Shown: positions 48,945-57,671, counted from the first letter of the stretch. The stretch is 64,000 bases of DNA from JAQBQB01 sp963846925 (GCA_963846925.1 CAWJXW010000011.1:272118-336117), one strand, 5' to 3'. Made by a program: numbers and translations. Notes: a model not told the origin generated them from the sequence alone.

Positions 48945-50735
48945 TCAGCGCCCCGGCGCCTCGACTATCGTCGTCGCGTGCGTAAGCCGAGTCGCCGCAA
49001 TCCAACGTCCGTCGGGCGAAACGGCCGGGTGCAAGAGAAGACCGCTCTCGTGGCTCAGCTGGCGCGGCGATCCGCCTCGAGAGGGAATCGAGAATAGTTG
49101 AGTGGAGCCATCGACGAGCGACGAATAGAAGAGCGTTCCGCCGTCAGGGGACCACGCGACTCCGCCAAATGTCATCTGCGGAAAATCGATCAGCTTCCGC
49201 GCTCCGCTGCCGTCGGGACGCATCCGCCAAAGCGAGTGCGGACTCCCGGGACCCTCGGCGTCGATGGCGATCTCGTCGCTCGTCGGCGACCAGGCTGCCC
49301 ATGACACCGACTTCACGCCCGTCGGCAGGGGCACCTTCGCGACCCGGGCCGGGCGACCGGTCGCCGTGTCGAGCGTGATCATCCACAGGAGCGAGATGCC
49401 CGGCGTTCCCTTCCGGTCGTACGAGGCGAAAACGAGCCGCGTTCCGTCGCGTGACCACGACGGCGGGCCTGCCTCGAATCCGATGTTCGTCAGCCGAATG
49501 TCGGCCGTGTCGTGGGGTGGCCGGTTGGGACGCCGCAGCCAGATGTCATCCGACTCCTGAGCCTGATAGAACGCGATCGGCGCGACGGAGCGGTGCGAGT
49601 GGTACGCGATCCATTTTCCCGTCGGCGACCATTCCGGCTCGAAGTCTTCGCCGTAGTTGGCGATCAACGTCGCCGGCGGACCCGTCGGCTTCGCGCTCGC
49701 GTCTATGTCGACGACGCCGGCATCCCAGTTGATGGCCCAGTCGGATATGCGGTAATCCCCGAAATAGAATCCGAGCTGCCGTCCATCCGGGCGCCATGAC
49801 GGGACCGCGGCATTGCGAACGGCTAGCGTGATCGCACCCCCATCGACGGGCATGGTCACGACATCCTGGTGCGATTCACTTCGCGTCCAGAAAAGGCGAC
49901 CGCCCGAAATTCCCGGAGCGAGCAGGTCGGCCCCCTGATCGGCCTTCGCAATCAGCTGCCGAGTGCCGTTCGACAAGTCGACTTTGTAAACACTCAACCA
50001 CCGGTCGGCGTGCGGCCGATTGCGCTCCACGTTGTTCGGCTTCTCGGCGCCGGCGAGAGACATGAACGCGTGCCGGCCGTCCGGCGAGATCGCCGACGGT
50101 GAAAGCATCGGCGGTCCGTCCAGATCACGCGCCGCGATCGAGACTCGGCCGCTCTCCGCATCGACGCGATAGAGTGTCGAGAGGCCGGACGAGTCCAGCG
50201 CGGCCACAAAAACCGCATCGCCGGAGGGTGACCATGCCAGACCACCGCGAAGCATGCCCTTGACGCGCACCGATCGAATGTGCTCGATGGGGCCGAAGAA
50301 GACGCCGCTGTCTGGTGCGCTGCGCCGAATGTACGCCACGCGTTTTCCGTCTCTCGACCAGGTGGGCAACGCGTCTGGCGGCAACGGAAGTCGAACGGGC
50401 CCGCTCGCGTTGCGTCGAAACCAACCCGTCTGGCCGTTCAGTCGACCGCGAAGGATGATCTCGCCATCCGGTCCGAAGGCATATCCCCCTACCCCGTCGA
50501 GCCCTGGCCACGGAACGCCGGCTTTTTGGCCGGTTTGCAGATCATAAAGCGCGTCGGTGAGTCCGCCGAACACGGCCCAGTGACCGTCGGGCGAGATCGC
50601 GGCTGAGGCATGGGACTCCTCGAACCAGACCGGCGCCGTCTCGATCGTCGCTACGGTGCGCGTTTGAGCTGGCGCGCCAACGGTAGGGGCAACGAGCAGG
50701 AGTAAGACCCAGCCGCGAAATCTCGACGAGTGCAT
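48945..50735 (-). CDS. Secreted PD40/TolB-like beta-propeller protein
   Basis: This protein of about 596 residues starts MHSSRFRGWVLLLLVAPTVG with a signal peptide ending near APAQ; the upstream in-frame ATG at 50801 would place a charged leader before the signal. Repeated blades carry ISPDGHWAVFGG, WSRDGKRVAYIRRS, WSPSGDAVFVAAL, WSRDGTRLVFASYDRKG and VSPDGRWIAATRLTH, the PD40/WD40-like motif of TolB propellers. No peptidase or kinase domain is present, so it resembles the sensor half of the two kinases in this window as a free periplasmic protein. The function is unknown. A cluster of structured elements lies upstream. Confidence 0.85.
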   Translation of the reverse strand: MHSSRFRGWVLLLLVAPTVGAPAQTRTVATIETAPVWFEESHASAAISPDGHWAVFGGLTDALYDLQTGQKAGVPWPGLDGVGGYAFGPDGEIILRGRLNGQTGWFRRNASGPVRLPLPPDALPTWSRDGKRVAYIRRSAPDSGVFFGPIEHIRSVRVKGMLRGGLAWSPSGDAVFVAALDSSGLSTLYRVDAESGRVSIAARDLDGPPMLSPSAISPDGRHAFMSLAGAEKPNNVERNRPHADRWLSVYKVDLSNGTRQLIAKADQGADLLAPGISGGRLFWTRSESHQDVVTMPVDGGAITLAVRNAAVPSWRPDGRQLGFYFGDYRISDWAINWDAGVVDIDASAKPTGPPATLIANYGEDFEPEWSPTGKWIAYHSHRSVAPIAFYQAQESDDIWLRRPNRPPHDTADIRLTNIGFEAGPPSWSRDGTRLVFASYDRKGTPGISLLWMITLDTATGRPARVAKVPLPTGVKSVSWAAWSPTSDEIAIDAEGPGSPHSLWRMRPDGSGARKLIDFPQMTFGGVAWSPDGGTLFYSSLVDGSTQLFSIPSRGGSPRQLSHESGLLLHPAVSPDGRWIAATRLTHATTIVEAPGR

Positions 50736-50858
50736 GGCGGGGACTCCTCGGGTCGAATGGCCGACTGCGGTTGTGACACGGGAAGGTCGTACCCTTTTCA
50801 CTCTCCAGGAAGGAGCGCTCTTTCGAACTTGAGCAAGCCGATAGTCTAGCAGTTCCGT

Positions 50859-50872
50859 CCCCCCTTCCCCCC
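50859..50872 (+). repeat. Pyrimidine tract preceding structured element 1
   Basis: CCCCCCTTCCCCCC follows CAGTTCCGT. Closely similar tracts precede the other two elements at 51190-51205 (GTCCCCCCTCCCCCAA) and 51430-51451 (CCGGCCCCCTTCCCCCACAG), always about 24-35 bases before the stem. The same motif on the opposite strand (GGGGGGAGGGGGGG, near 51710) ends the cluster. Confidence 0.7.
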
Positions 50873-50898
50873 ATCGCCGCGGATTTCGTCGACATCGT

Positions 50899-51104
50899 CC
50901 CCTCTACTTGGGTATATCCGCGGACCGCGCTTTGGCCAATGTTGCGTTGCTGCTACAGTTTTCTAAACTCCCGATTTGCACGGTTGAGTGTTTCGCCGCG
51001 TCAAGCCAGCGTCATGATTGACGGACGCTTGACGAATTCTGGTGATCCGCGCACATCGCGCATTGGCCAAATGCGCGTCCGCGGATATAACACAAGTAGA
51101 GAGG
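50899..51104. repeat. Long-stem structured element 1
   Basis: The left end CCCCTCTACTTGGGTATATC and onward to GGCCAAT pairs with the right end ATTGGCCAAATGCGCGTCCG to GTAGAGAGG over about 42 bases, with few mismatches and one offset. Inside are CTACAGTTTTCTAAACTC and a second near-palindrome around GCGTCATGATTGACGG. No coding frame is supported. Confidence 0.85.
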
Positions 51105-51230
51105 CTCGTATCCGAGAGCCGAGGCTTTGGCGGTCAGCCGAGTGCCGCTAGCCGTAGCCGATCGGCCGTCGGCCGCAGGCCGAATCAGTTGTCCCCCCTC
51201 CCCCAACGCATCAGGACTTGGAGACACGCG

Positions 51231-51384
51231 CCTCTCTACTTGGGTCTTATGGCCGGGGGGTGTTTTGGCGCCAAAAACGTTACAATTCTCTCACGAATGA
51301 CGCTCGCGTGACATTTTCGGCCGCGTTTCGGTCGACCCGATTGATACCATTTCGGGGGTCGGCCATAAGACCCAAGTAGAGAGG
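51231..51384. repeat. Long-stem structured element 2
   Basis: The terminal 24 bases (CCTCTCTACTTGGGTCTTAT then GGCC) are perfectly inverted at 51361-51384. The loop of about 106 bases shares CGTTACAATTCTCT, TGACATTTTCGG and CCATTTCGGGGGTCGG with element 3. The right flank TCGATGTCGCC is also shared with element 3. Confidence 0.9.
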
Positions 51385-51466
51385 TCGATGTCGCCGACGT
51401 GGACCCGCCATGCGGCGGAGCGGGGTATCAGCTCCGGCCCCCTTCCCCCACAGTAGAAACTCGAGC

Positions 51467-51673
51467 CCCTCTACTTGGGTAATAGCGCCGGGGTGTGTTT
51501 TGGCCTCACGTCGCCGCCACATCGTTACAATTTCTTAATCTGCGATCTGCGGGTTGACCAGATGTGAGCGTCGAGCGAATCGAGAATGACGATAGAATGA
51601 CATTTTCGGGCGCGTTTCGGTCAGACCGATTGAGGCCATTTCGGGGGTCGGCGCTATTACCCAAGTAGAGAGG
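51467..51673. repeat. Long-stem structured element 3
   Basis: The left end CCCCTCTACTTGGGTAATAG then CGCCG pairs with the right end CGGCGCTATTACCCAAGTAG then AGAGG, about 24 of 25 bases. Where element 2 has TCTTATGGCC in the stem, this copy has TAATAGCGCC, changed on both sides so that pairing is kept. Internal blocks are shared with elements 1 and 2. Confidence 0.9.
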
Positions 51674-51731
51674 TCGATGTCGCCCAACCTGCCGCGGTTC
51701 CCGTTTGTCGGGGGGAGGGGGGGCCGATTCG

Positions 51732-52313
51732 CTACCGCTTCGCCTCGCCGAACATTTCGATGAGATCGACCCGCAGCGACTCGGTGGCCCCTGTCGGACT
51801 CCACACGATCGCGTCCGTCAGGATCTCCGGTCGCTCGTCATCCGGCCGCCAACGCTCGACCAGCTCACTCTCCGGATCGACGAGCCACAGCTCCTCGACC
51901 TTTTTCTGCTGATACGTCGGCCGCTTCCGCAAGCGATCGTGTCGCGCCGAGCCGAGTGAGACGACCTCCACCGCGAGCAACAGTTCACGCGCGGCGTCGT
52001 GACGGCCGGACTGAACGTCGGCCGCGGTCATCACGAGCAGGTCCGGCTGGAGAACGGTCCCGTCGTCGAAACGAACGTCGAAGGGCGAGATCACCAGCTC
52101 CCCCAGGCCCCGCCCGTTGGCGCGCACGAACGGCTCGATCAGCATCGCGAGGTGCAGCACGATTCGCTGATGCACCAGGTTCGGCGACGGCGTCACGAGG
52201 ATCTCGCCGTCGAGGAGCTCGTAACGCGGCCCGGCTGGAGCAGCGTCGCGGACGCGCTCGAACTCTTGCAACGAGTAGCGGCGTCGCGGCCGCGACGACA
52301 GAGGCATGCCCAT
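51732..52313 (-). CDS. Uma2-family (DUF820) PD-(D/E)XK nuclease-like protein
   Basis: This protein of about 193 residues begins MGMPLSSRPRRRYSLQEFER. The Uma2 pattern is complete: RYELLDGEILVTPSPNLVHQ, VISPFDVRFDDGTVLQPDLL with the active-site PDL, LLLAVEVVSLGSARHDRLRK with the E-V-S segment, then PTYQQKKVEELWLVDPESEL. Genomes with many such genes rarely have an assigned role for them; the fold is that of a restriction-type nuclease. An in-frame ATG at 52343 gives a longer, less typical start. The three structured elements lie downstream. Confidence 0.85.
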   Translation of the reverse strand: MGMPLSSRPRRRYSLQEFERVRDAAPAGPRYELLDGEILVTPSPNLVHQRIVLHLAMLIEPFVRANGRGLGELVISPFDVRFDDGTVLQPDLLVMTAADVQSGRHDAARELLLAVEVVSLGSARHDRLRKRPTYQQKKVEELWLVDPESELVERWRPDDERPEILTDAIVWSPTGATESLRVDLIEMFGEAKR

Positions 52314-53227
52314 AAGCTGCTCGGCGGATCTCGAGAAACGCAACTCGGCACCGACGGAGCATAGGAGAACCTGCTCTCGGGTTCGTCATCATTTCGACGC
52401 GGCCACCGCTCATTTCCGCCCGGTCATCGGACTTGTCTCGCCGCGATTCCGAGCCGATCGTGCGCGTATTGCGCCAGTCAGCACCGATCACCGCTCATTT
52501 CGACGCGGACGCGTTGTTTGATCGCTCGAGCAATCGAGTGGAGTCGCCGATCACTGGATCGAGCCGCGACGGCCGTCGCATCTCACCGACCAGTCAGCCG
52601 ACCAGTCGAACGCGCCAACCCAGCGAGTGGACGGGCGAGGCGAGCGCGCGAGACGATCGGTGCATCGGAGACAGCAGACACGCGATCGATCCAGCTGCGT
52701 CAAGCGAGCGTTCACGGTCGCGTCGCGGGCTTTGCCGTGCGGTCACGCGGTCGCTTCCTCGGATCACCACACCTTTCCCGCCGGGCATCGGTCGTGACCG
52801 TCGCGCGATTCGAGCAGTGAGGTTAGCCAGCGGATCCGGCGCTTTGGCCACGCCACCGGCATCGTCGATCAGGCAAGCACCGCCAACGGGTAGCCCTATG
52901 GCGTGCGTGCGGGGGATGAGATTTTCAAACGGCGCCTCCCACGCGAGATCGCGCGCACTGGGGAGAACGGCTGCCGCTCGACGACGGGAACTGACCTCAG
53001 ATAACTGACAACAGTTTAGGCGTTTTTCGGCGACCGCATTTCTTCCTGACGCTGCCGCCTGTCGCTGACGCCTAGAGTCTCCACCCCCGCGGCGATTCCG
53101 ATGAAGCCACGATCGAAGTCGAATCGTCGCATCCGCGTTGGCATGATGCCGCTCCTCGCTCTGGAACTATCTATAGTCGAGCCGTGCTCGCTTGCTCACT
53201 CGGCGCCGAGTCGCCTATCCTATGCAC
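52314..53227. other. Intergenic region between two divergent Uma2 genes
   Basis: About 900 bp contain no convincing gene; the open frames are Arg/Ser/Pro-rich and overlap each other. Three related short blocks occur near 52387, 52408 and 52491: CATTTCGACGCGG, ACCGCTCATTTCCGCCCGGT and ACCGCTCATTTCGACGCGG. GTCGAACGCG-like and CGATCACC words also recur. No structured RNA could be supported. Confidence 0.4.
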
Positions 53228-53785
53228 ATGCCCGCGTTCAGACGGCAGTGGACCGTCGACGACCTGCAGGACTTGCCCGACGACGGCCAGCGTTACGAGG
53301 TCATCGACGGCGAATTGTTCGTGACGCCGGCGCCCTCGTACACCCATCAGCGGGCGCTTGGCGTCTTGTATCGGCTCATCGCCGACTATCTGGATGGAGA
53401 GCGTGTCGGCTTTGTGTTCTTCGCGCCGGCCGACGTCACCTTCTCGCCCAAGCGATCCGTGCAGCCCGATCTCTTCGTCATTCCAGGCGTGGACGGCCGG
53501 CCGCCGAAATCGTTCGCCGACGTGAAGCGGCTGCTGCTCGCGGTCGAGGTGCTGTCGCCGAGCACGGGGCGCGCGGATCGCGTGGTAAAGCGTGCGCTGT
53601 ATCGCGCCGAAGGGATCGCCGAGTTCTGGATCGTCGACTTGGACTCTCGAACGTTCGAACGTTCGACTCCGGCGGATTCGCGCATCGACGTGCTCGATGA
53701 GCGCGTGGAGTGGATGCCGGATGGAGCGTCGGCGCCGCTCGTGATCGACGTGGCGGCGTACTTCGCCGCGGTGCTGGACGCGTAG
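53228..53785 (+). CDS. Uma2-family (DUF820) PD-(D/E)XK nuclease-like protein, second copy
   Basis: This protein of about 185 residues starts MPAFRRQWTVDDLQDLPDDG. It has RYEVIDGELFVTPAPSYTHQ, FVFFAPADVTFSPKRSVQPD with PDLFVI, LLLAVEVLSPSTGRADRVVK and EFWIVDLDSRTFER, the full set of Uma2 motifs. It is diverged from the copy at 51732 and lies on the opposite strand. The ATG at 53222 is two codons upstream. No partner gene is coupled to it; an APH-like gene follows after 67 bp. Confidence 0.85.
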   Translation: MPAFRRQWTVDDLQDLPDDGQRYEVIDGELFVTPAPSYTHQRALGVLYRLIADYLDGERVGFVFFAPADVTFSPKRSVQPDLFVIPGVDGRPPKSFADVKRLLLAVEVLSPSTGRADRVVKRALYRAEGIAEFWIVDLDSRTFERSTPADSRIDVLDERVEWMPDGASAPLVIDVAAYFAAVLDA

Positions 53786-53852
53786 ACAGCGCAATTCGGG
53801 CGAACGCAAACGGCGCCCCCAGTTTCGAGCTGTCGTGCGAGTCGAAGCCGTG

Positions 53853-54864
53853 ATGAACCCAAACCTCGGCGACAAGGCGGCCTGGAAGGTCCTCTCCCCG
53901 CCTCCACCCCTCCCCGCCGCCGCCGCCGACGCCCTCCTCGAGCTTTGGCGCGACGGACGCTCGATCGTCGAAGTCGAGCCCCTCGCCGGCGGCATCATGA
54001 ACTGGAACTACCGCATTCGACTGTCCGGATCCGCCGAGCGATTCGTGCTGCGGTTCTACGACCGAATGCCGGAGTCGTGCGCCAAGGAAGTGCGCATCCT
54101 CTCGATGGTGCGCGACGACGTGCCCGTTCCGCGGGTTCTCTTCGCCGAGTCCGACCCCCGGGGATCTGCCGGCTTCCCACCCTTCTGCGTCCTCGAGTTC
54201 ATCGACGGCATCTCGCTGCGCGAGCTGCGCCGGCGCGGTGAGGCGGCCGGTGTCGCCGAGGCGTCGTACGACGCGGGGCGATTGTTGCCGAGACTGATGC
54301 GGCATCGGTTTCCGCGAACGGGAATCCTCTCCCCCGAGCTCGCTGTCGAGGACGGGCCGTTCGCGGACGTTTCGCTCTTGGGCGTCATCGAGCACTTCGC
54401 CGCGTCGCCGTTGTTCGCCGCCCGCGTCGACGCCTCGCTCCGCGCGCGCATCGAATCGTTCGTCCGCGCGCACGAAGGGTTGAGCGCGTGGCCCGTCCGC
54501 CGCGGGAGCGGGCCGGGCGACGCTCGCCCACGGCGACTTCAACTCGCCGAACATCCTGGTGCGCCAGGAGGGCGGCCGCTGGACCGTCGCCGCGATCCTC
54601 GACTGGGAGTTCGCCTTCGCCGGCTCGATCCTCGTCGACATCGGCAACATGCTGCGCTACGAGCGCCCGGGGCAGTCGCGCTACGAGCCGCACTTCTCCC
54701 GCGGTCTCGCCGACGCGGGCGTCGACTTGCCCGACGACTGGTTCCTCCGCGCCAGGCTCGCCGATCTGCCGGCGCTCTGCGAGCTGCTCACGCGCGAGGA
54801 CGTTCCGGATGCGGTCGTGGCCGAGTTGAAGGACCTGATCGGCGAGACCGCTTCGTCGTTCTGA
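53853..54864 (+). CDS. Aminoglycoside-phosphotransferase-like kinase, frameshifted
   Basis: The first frame reads MNPNLGDKAAWKVLSPPPPL, then the nucleotide-binding region EPLAGGIMNWNYRIRLSGSA and FVLRFYDRMPESCAKEVRIL. Near 54510 the frame is lost; the catalytic Brenner motif AHGDFNSPNILV and the ILDWEFAFAGSILVDIGNML block are in another frame, ending ELKDLIGETASSF at 54864. One missing or extra base near 54510-54530 restores about 337 residues. The family phosphorylates small hydroxylated molecules, including but not only aminoglycosides; the substrate here cannot be told. GTG at 53835 is an alternative start. Confidence 0.82.
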
Positions 54865-55002
54865 TTCGCGCGTTCGACGGCCGCGCGGCTGGCAACGGGC
54901 GGCAGGTTCCTGCTGCCCGCCCTGCCCAGGCGAGGCGCCGCGCGGATTGGCGTCAGGCGACCCGCTAGATTTTACTCCGCTGACAACGGCGGACTCGAGT
55001 CG

Positions 55003-55209
55003 ATGACGAGCAGACGCGAAACTCCCGTGCGGATCGTTCCGCTTCATAGCGCCGAGGCCTCGGACGCGCACGTCGAGGGAACGATCGACGAGCGCCTGGC
55101 CCTCGTGACCGTGTTGAGCCGTCGAGCCTGGGCCGCGACGGGCCGCCCGTATCCTCGGTACGCTCGGGCGACAATCCCGGTCGTCATCGCTCGCCTCGCC
55201 GACCAATAG
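55003..55209 (+). CDS. Small partner protein of a nucleotidyltransferase, copy 1
   Basis: The 68-residue sequence includes VRIVPLHSAEASDAHVEGTI, DERLALVTVLSRRAWAATGR and RYARATIPVVIARLADQ. It is followed after three bases by a nucleotidyltransferase gene. The same order and similar sequence (VVPLTSDAAADGRVGGTIAE, RRAWALTKRPVPTYTRRTMP) occur on the minus strand at 62601-62789. The constant pairing suggests a functional unit such as toxin-antitoxin, but the activity is not known. Confidence 0.75.
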   Translation: MTSRRETPVRIVPLHSAEASDAHVEGTIDERLALVTVLSRRAWAATGRPYPRYARATIPVVIARLADQ

Positions 55210-55212
55210 CAG

Positions 55213-55686
55213 ATGCATCCGGCCGCCGAGCCGAACGCGGACTTTCACGATTTGTTACGGGCCTTCGTCGAACACGACGTGCGCTTTCTCGTCGTGGGGG
55301 CGCACGCCGTAGCGGCCCACGGCGTTCCGCGCGCGACACAAGACCTCGACGTCTGGATCGACGCACGTCCGGACAATGCGGGCCGGGCGTGGCGAGCATT
55401 GGTCAGCTTCGGCGCCCCGCTCGGTGACCTGGGCATCGGCGAGGCCGATCTCACCAGACCGGAAATCGTCGCCCAAGTCGGCGTTCCGCCGAACCGGATC
55501 GACGTGCTCACGAGCGTCACGGGGCTCCGGTTCGATGACGCCTGGGAGGGCCGCGTTAGCGGCGCCGTCGAAGGCGTCGCTGTTCCCGTTCTGGGTCGCG
55601 AGGCGCTGTTGCAAAACAAGCGCGCGACCGGACGCCACAAGGATCTCGGCGACGTCGAGGCGCTCGAGCGAAAACCCCTCGCGTGA
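55213..55686 (+). CDS. Small nucleotidyltransferase-like protein, copy 1
   Basis: This 157-residue protein has the minimal nucleotidyltransferase signature FLVVGAHAVAAHGVPRATQD followed by LDVWID, which supplies the metal-binding Asp pair. The core continues PPNRIDVLTSVTGLRFDDAW and the end LLQNKRATGRHKDLGDVEAL, where conserved Lys and Asp occur. Such proteins appear as toxins or as tRNA- or protein-modifying enzymes. The preceding 68-residue gene is almost fused to it. The related copy at 62145-62593 is frameshifted. Confidence 0.8.
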   Translation: MHPAAEPNADFHDLLRAFVEHDVRFLVVGAHAVAAHGVPRATQDLDVWIDARPDNAGRAWRALVSFGAPLGDLGIGEADLTRPEIVAQVGVPPNRIDVLTSVTGLRFDDAWEGRVSGAVEGVAVPVLGREALLQNKRATGRHKDLGDVEALERKPLA

Positions 55687-55697
55687 GAGTCCTGACC

Positions 55698-55871
55698 ATG
55701 CCTGACCACGTCGGGGCGCGCGACCGGTTGTCGGTGGCGTTTCGAATCATCCTGCTCATACCGCAGTTCATCGCCGTGGCGCTGATCGGCGTCGCGTGGG
55801 CGATCACGACGATCATCGCGTGTTACTTCCTGTTGCTGCACGACGACTATCCGCCGTTCTCGTTGAGTTGA
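55698..55871 (+). pseudogene. DUF4389 gene with two internal deletions
   Basis: The 57-residue frame is a shortened copy of the gene at 60823. The leader GAGTCCTGACCATGCCTGAC is identical. The protein then joins MPDHV to GARDRLSVAFRIILLIPQFI and ends CYFLLLHDDYPPFSLS. Relative to 60823, about 118 residues after MPDHV and about 33 residues before YFLLLHD are missing, in frame. One full membrane helix remains, so expression is possible, but the family fold is lost. Confidence 0.8.
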
Positions 55872-55955
55872 CGGCGCGCCTGCACGCCTGGCACGCGGCA
55901 AGTAAACGAGTCGTGCAGCCATGCACGGAGGCAGCGACGAGACGGCCCGGGGTCT

Positions 55956-56023
55956 GGAGCGCGAGCCGAGGCAATACTGGCCGGCAGTATCGCCAGTATT
56001 GCACTGGTCGCGCGGAAGACCTC
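55956..56023. repeat. Short repeat related to 140-205
   Basis: GGAGCGCGAGCCGAGGCAAT to CACTGGTCGCGCGGAAGAC aligns with 140-205. The copy contains a perfect inverted repeat CAATACTGG-N12-CCAGTATTG at 55972-56001. No gene lies from 55872 to 56297. Confidence 0.5.
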
Positions 56024-56137
56024 GGGCGGCTCGGCGCGTGTGAGCCCGCGCGGCACGCTACTGTGGCACGCAAACCGTGACGCTGCATGCCAACGGCTAA
56101 ACGAAGCCGGCTCACCCGATCATATCTCGTGAGCTCA

Positions 56138-56175
56138 TGGCTCCTGCTCAAGCTCATGCTCGAGGCAGGGCTCGC
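56138..56175. repeat. Dispersed palindromic element, fragment F
   Basis: CTCATGGCTCCTGCTCAAGC and then TCATGCTCGAGGCAGGGCTC match only the right arm of the element. The left arm and the ATCGCACGGCGATAGAGCCG tail are missing. Confidence 0.65.
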
Positions 56176-56297
56176 GTGAACCGCGGAGATAGACGCCCGG
56201 CGTAACGATTTCGAACGTCACCTCGCTTCCGAGATCTCAGTTCTCTGATCCAGGAGTGCCGCTCGCGAACCTACTCGCACCCCGCCTACATTCCAGT

Positions 56298-57671
56298 ATG
56301 CCCGTCGGCCGCAACGACCCCTGTCCCTGCGGGAGCGGCAAGAAGTACAAGCGCTGCCACGGCGCGCTGACAATCGCGACGGATCCGAAGCGCACGCGCG
56401 CCGACGAGCTCAAGGCGGTGGACAAGGACCTGACCGCCCGCCTCCTCAAGTTCGCCAAGATGCGTCTCGGACCGCCGTGGCTCGCCGCCGCCCTCGCCGA
56501 CTATTCGGGCTCGGCGGAGGCCGACCTTCCTGAGCGCGAACTGGGGCTCGCACTTCCCTGGGCGCTCCACTTCCGGCGCCCCGAGGGCATGCCGACGGTC
56601 GCCGAGGAGTGGAGCGCGGAGAACGGGCGCCGTGTGAGCGACGCCCAACGCGTCTTGCTCGACGCGTACTCGGATGCATGGCTCTCGATCTGGAAGGTCG
56701 CGCGCGTCGAGCGCGGAGTCGGCACGGCGCTCGTCGATCAGTTGACGCGCGAGGAACGCTTCGTCTACGACGTGACCTCGTCGACCACCCTCAACCTGCA
56801 CGAGTCGCTGCTCGCGATCGTCATCGAATGCGACGGCGTCTCGTTCTTCGGCGGCGCACATCCGCAGCCGCTGCCGCCTCGTCACGCGGAGCTGCCGCTG
56901 CGCGAGGCCCGCAGGCTGTGCCGCGTCAGAACGCGCGCCGTCGACGCCGCTCTATTGCGCAACGACGAAATGCAGCTCGCGTTGATCGACGGCTGGAACA
57001 CCGTCGTCGACACGATGCTCGCCGCGCCGCCGCCGACCCTCACAAACACCGACGGCGATGTCATCGCGTTCACGACCGACGACTTCGAGCTCACCGCGTC
57101 GCGCGCCGACATCGTCGCTCGCCTCGCGTCGATTCCCGGGGCCGAGCCGCCGGAGAAGGAAGCCGGTGACACGGTGGTCGTGTTCACAAAATCCGGGAAC
57201 CCGATGAGGCCGGGCGTGAGCAACACCGTCGTCGGACGCGCCGTCGTCACCACCCGAAGCCTTCGCGTCGAGACAAACTCGATTCGCCGGGCGGATGCGC
57301 TGCGCGCCAGCATAGAAGTGCGACTCGCCGGGATGGTGCGCTATCGGATGCGCCAAGAGACGAACACATCCGACCTGATGATGGGCGGTGGATCGGCTGA
57401 CCGGTGGCCTGGCGGAGCGAGCCAAGCAACTCAAGCGCCGGAGATGTCGGCAGTGGTCCGCGCGTTCCGCGAGAAGCACATGCGCGCCTGGGTCGATGAT
57501 TCGATCCCGGCGCTTGGCGGACTCACGCCGCGAGAGGCAGCTCGAACGCCGCCGGCGAGACGGGCGCTTCAGCTGTTGCTCGAGGAAATCGAGCACAATG
57601 AGTCGCGGCTGCCTCCCGAAGAGCAGATCGATCTCGAGTGGCTGCGACCGGAATTGGGGTTGGAATCTTGA
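56298..57671 (+). CDS. SEC-C metal-binding domain protein
   Basis: This protein of about 457 residues begins with the SEC-C zinc motif NDPCPCGSGKKYKRCH (residues 5-20). The ATG at 56298 is chosen because the motif normally opens the protein. The middle is helical without a named domain. The C-terminal part MSAVVRAFREKHMRAWVDDS then IPALGGLTPREAARTP resembles a module common at the end of SEC-C proteins. SEC-C motifs bind zinc and often protein partners such as SecB. The role here is unknown. The upstream 33 bases and the first nine codons recur as a fragment at 63688-63752. Confidence 0.82.
   Translation: MPVGRNDPCPCGSGKKYKRCHGALTIATDPKRTRADELKAVDKDLTARLLKFAKMRLGPPWLAAALADYSGSAEADLPERELGLALPWALHFRRPEGMPTVAEEWSAENGRRVSDAQRVLLDAYSDAWLSIWKVARVERGVGTALVDQLTREERFVYDVTSSTTLNLHESLLAIVIECDGVSFFGGAHPQPLPPRHAELPLREARRLCRVRTRAVDAALLRNDEMQLALIDGWNTVVDTMLAAPPPTLTNTDGDVIAFTTDDFELTASRADIVARLASIPGAEPPEKEAGDTVVVFTKSGNPMRPGVSNTVVGRAVVTTRSLRVETNSIRRADALRASIEVRLAGMVRYRMRQETNTSDLMMGGGSADRWPGGASQATQAPEMSAVVRAFREKHMRAWVDDSIPALGGLTPREAARTPPARRALQLLLEEIEHNESRLPPEEQIDLEWLRPELGLES

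Noticed and set aside
50899..51673. Retron or group II intron RNA
   Set aside because: No reverse transcriptase gene is nearby, and no conserved intron domain V or retron priming motif was recognised.
52433..53008. 191-residue plus-strand frame between the Uma2 genes
   Set aside because: Composition is dominated by Arg, Ser and Thr without hydrophobic core, and another frame overlaps it with equal quality.
53835..54968. 377-residue frame read as one APH protein
   Set aside because: The last 150 residues of this frame are Arg/Pro-rich, while the catalytic HGDFNSPN and DWEFA motifs lie in another frame, so the long frame is a frameshift product.
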